A stretch of 64,000 nt of DNA, from assembly GCF_042466115.1 (NCBI RefSeq), contig NZ_JAXHBQ010000001.1, positions 2,976,001-3,040,000 on the forward strand. The letters run 5' to 3'. The position numbers were made by a program, and so were the translations under genes. Positions 63,078 to 64,000 of the stretch are shown piece after piece; position 1 is the first letter of the stretch; every line of letters begins with the position of its first letter. The notes below the pieces were generated by a model, which searched no databases, was not told the DNA's origin, and saw only the letters and a list, made by a program, of their open reading frames with translations. The DNA comes from SW4 sp042466115. GTDB taxonomy: Bacteria > Pseudomonadota > Alphaproteobacteria > Rhodobacterales > Rhodobacteraceae.

Positions 63078-64000
63078 TCAGATCGCCGCTGCGGGCGGGC
63101 TTTGTGTGACCAGTGGCTTGCGCGCGTTTACCCGTTCGCGGTGGATCACATAGAGGCCCGATCCGACGATCACAGCGATGCCGGTCAGGGTCAGGGTATC
63201 GGGGAAGTCGTCAAACACCAGATAACCCAGTAGCGCCGCCATGACGATTTCCAGATAATGCAGCGGGGCGAGGGTGGCGGAGGGCGCAAATTTCAGCGCA
63301 TAGGTCATCATCAAGTGGGACAGCGCCGCAAAGAACCCGACACCGGCCAGCCACAGCCAGACAACCCCCTGGGGCATCACTGGATCAAGCGTGGCCCAGC
63401 CGCGCCCGTCCGCCAACCAAATCACCGGAATGCAGATCAGGCTGGCAACCAGCGCCGTGTGAAACTGCATCGCCACCGGGTGCATCCGCCGCGACAACCC
63501 GCGTGTGACCAGCATATAGGCGGCAAAGCTGAACGCGGTGCCCAGCGGCAACAGGGCGACCGCGCCAAACGCGACAAAGCTGGGCTGGATCACCAGCAGA
63601 ACGCCAGCAAAGCCCACGGCGGCGGCACCAATCCGGCGCGGGCCAACCTCGTCACCAAAGACCAGTCTGGCAAAGATCAGGATGATAAACGGCTCGACAA
63701 AGACAATCGCCAGCGCATCGGCCAAGGGCATGACGGCAAGCGCGCCGATGAACAGATATGTCGACAGGATCAGTAGTAATGCTCGTGCCGTGACGATCCC
63801 CCACAACCCGCGGCGCAGCTGCAAGCCAAGGCCCATCGCCAGACAAATCGGCAGCATCAACACCGCCTGCACGACAAAGCGCGCGGTGGTGATCTGCCCC
63901 ACGGGAAGGGTCGCGGCAGCCAGTTTGGCCGCTACATCCAGCATCGGCGCGAACACGCAGAACCCCAGCATCAAAACGATACCGGGCAGGATGCGATCCG
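63078..64000 (-). CDS. DMT-superfamily (EamA) transporter, 5' end outside window
   Basis: At least 307 residues; the frame is open to the window edge (DRILPGIVLMLGFCVFAPML), aligning with the first residues of the paralogue at 57155 (DRPFLGILLMLGFCILAP), so only a few codons are missing. Ten-span EamA pattern with IVFVEPFIILIFARLVFGDEVGPRR and LAPLHYLEIVMAALLGYLVFDDF. It borders the right end of the Rhs array. Substrate unknown. Confidence 0.9.
   Translation of the reverse strand, partial: DRILPGIVLMLGFCVFAPMLDVAAKLAAATLPVGQITTARFVVQAVLMLPICLAMGLGLQLRRGLWGIVTARALLLILSTYLFIGALAVMPLADALAIVFVEPFIILIFARLVFGDEVGPRRIGAAAVGFAGVLLVIQPSFVAFGAVALLPLGTAFSFAAYMLVTRGLSRRMHPVAMQFHTALVASLICIPVIWLADGRGWATLDPVMPQGVVWLWLAGVGFFAALSHLMMTYALKFAPSATLAPLHYLEIVMAALLGYLVFDDFPDTLTLTGIAVIVGSGLYVIHRERVNARKPLVTQSPPAAAI

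Noticed and set aside
1..64000. tRNA, rRNA, riboswitch or CRISPR elements
   Set aside because: No cloverleaf, rRNA core sequence, known riboswitch motif or spaced identical repeats were recognised by eye; a covariance-model scan was not possible.

Overview
The window looks like the chromosome of an alphaproteobacterium of the Rhodobacterales (roseobacter group). The basis is high G+C coding with many ATGA start/stop overlaps, a PHA locus with phaZ divergent from phaC-phaP-phaR, a hut operon followed by a TRAP transporter, the secG/pyrG and purA/DUF2842 neighbourhoods, and a D/E-rich protein with a conserved N-terminus that I associate with this order. No rRNA, tRNA, CRISPR array, transposase or integrase was seen.

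Layout: 1-1187 thyA(partial)-folA. 1340-2470 cold-shock protein, ArsC/Spx-like protein and a small membrane protein. 2454-4951 (minus) is a bufferin operon: a DUF2282 metallophore precursor, a DUF692/MNIO modifying enzyme, a DUF2063 partner and a DoxX membrane protein, i.e. a ribosomally made, modified copper-binding peptide system. 5180-7126 thrS. 7422-14737 is a complete histidine-utilisation locus (hutC-hutF divergent from hutI-hutH-hutG-hutU) of the formylglutamate type, followed by a TRAP transporter (14813-18000). 18033-27511 is an accessory stretch of regulator-plus-redox modules: TetR / CDGSH-glutamate-synthase fusion / hemerythrin / xi-class GST; a second TetR with two clear operators and two small genes; a decayed 0.6-kb scar made of a LysR remnant and a membrane-protein pseudogene; and LysR / DoxX / FMN reductase / membrane protein. 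27523-31964 carries an ArsR-SRPBCC fusion regulator, two alpha/beta hydrolases, an MFS carrier and a GFA-like protein. 31961-36467 is the PHA locus with candidate PhaR sites.

37496-47230 (minus) holds a PLP aminotransferase, then a gamma-glutamylation-type amine catabolism set (glutamine amidotransferase, GS-like ligase, an unknown exported protein, FAD amine oxidase) beside a polar amino-acid/amine ABC transporter with two binding proteins. 47310-54303 is mostly housekeeping: PhnD-like protein, TerB, pyrG, secG, purA, a DMT carrier and a cupin. 54388-56408 is an acidic protein gene interrupted by a frameshift, followed by thiN.

58134-63069 is the most unusual part. It is a tandem array of four Rhs tips without a full-length rhs gene. 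Three have different C-terminal toxin domains, each followed directly by its own low-G+C immunity gene; the fourth is a truncated, frameshifted remnant. The array sits between two paralogous DMT exporter genes. It has the look of a stock of toxin/immunity cassettes that could recombine through the conserved Rhs core with an rhs gene elsewhere in the genome.
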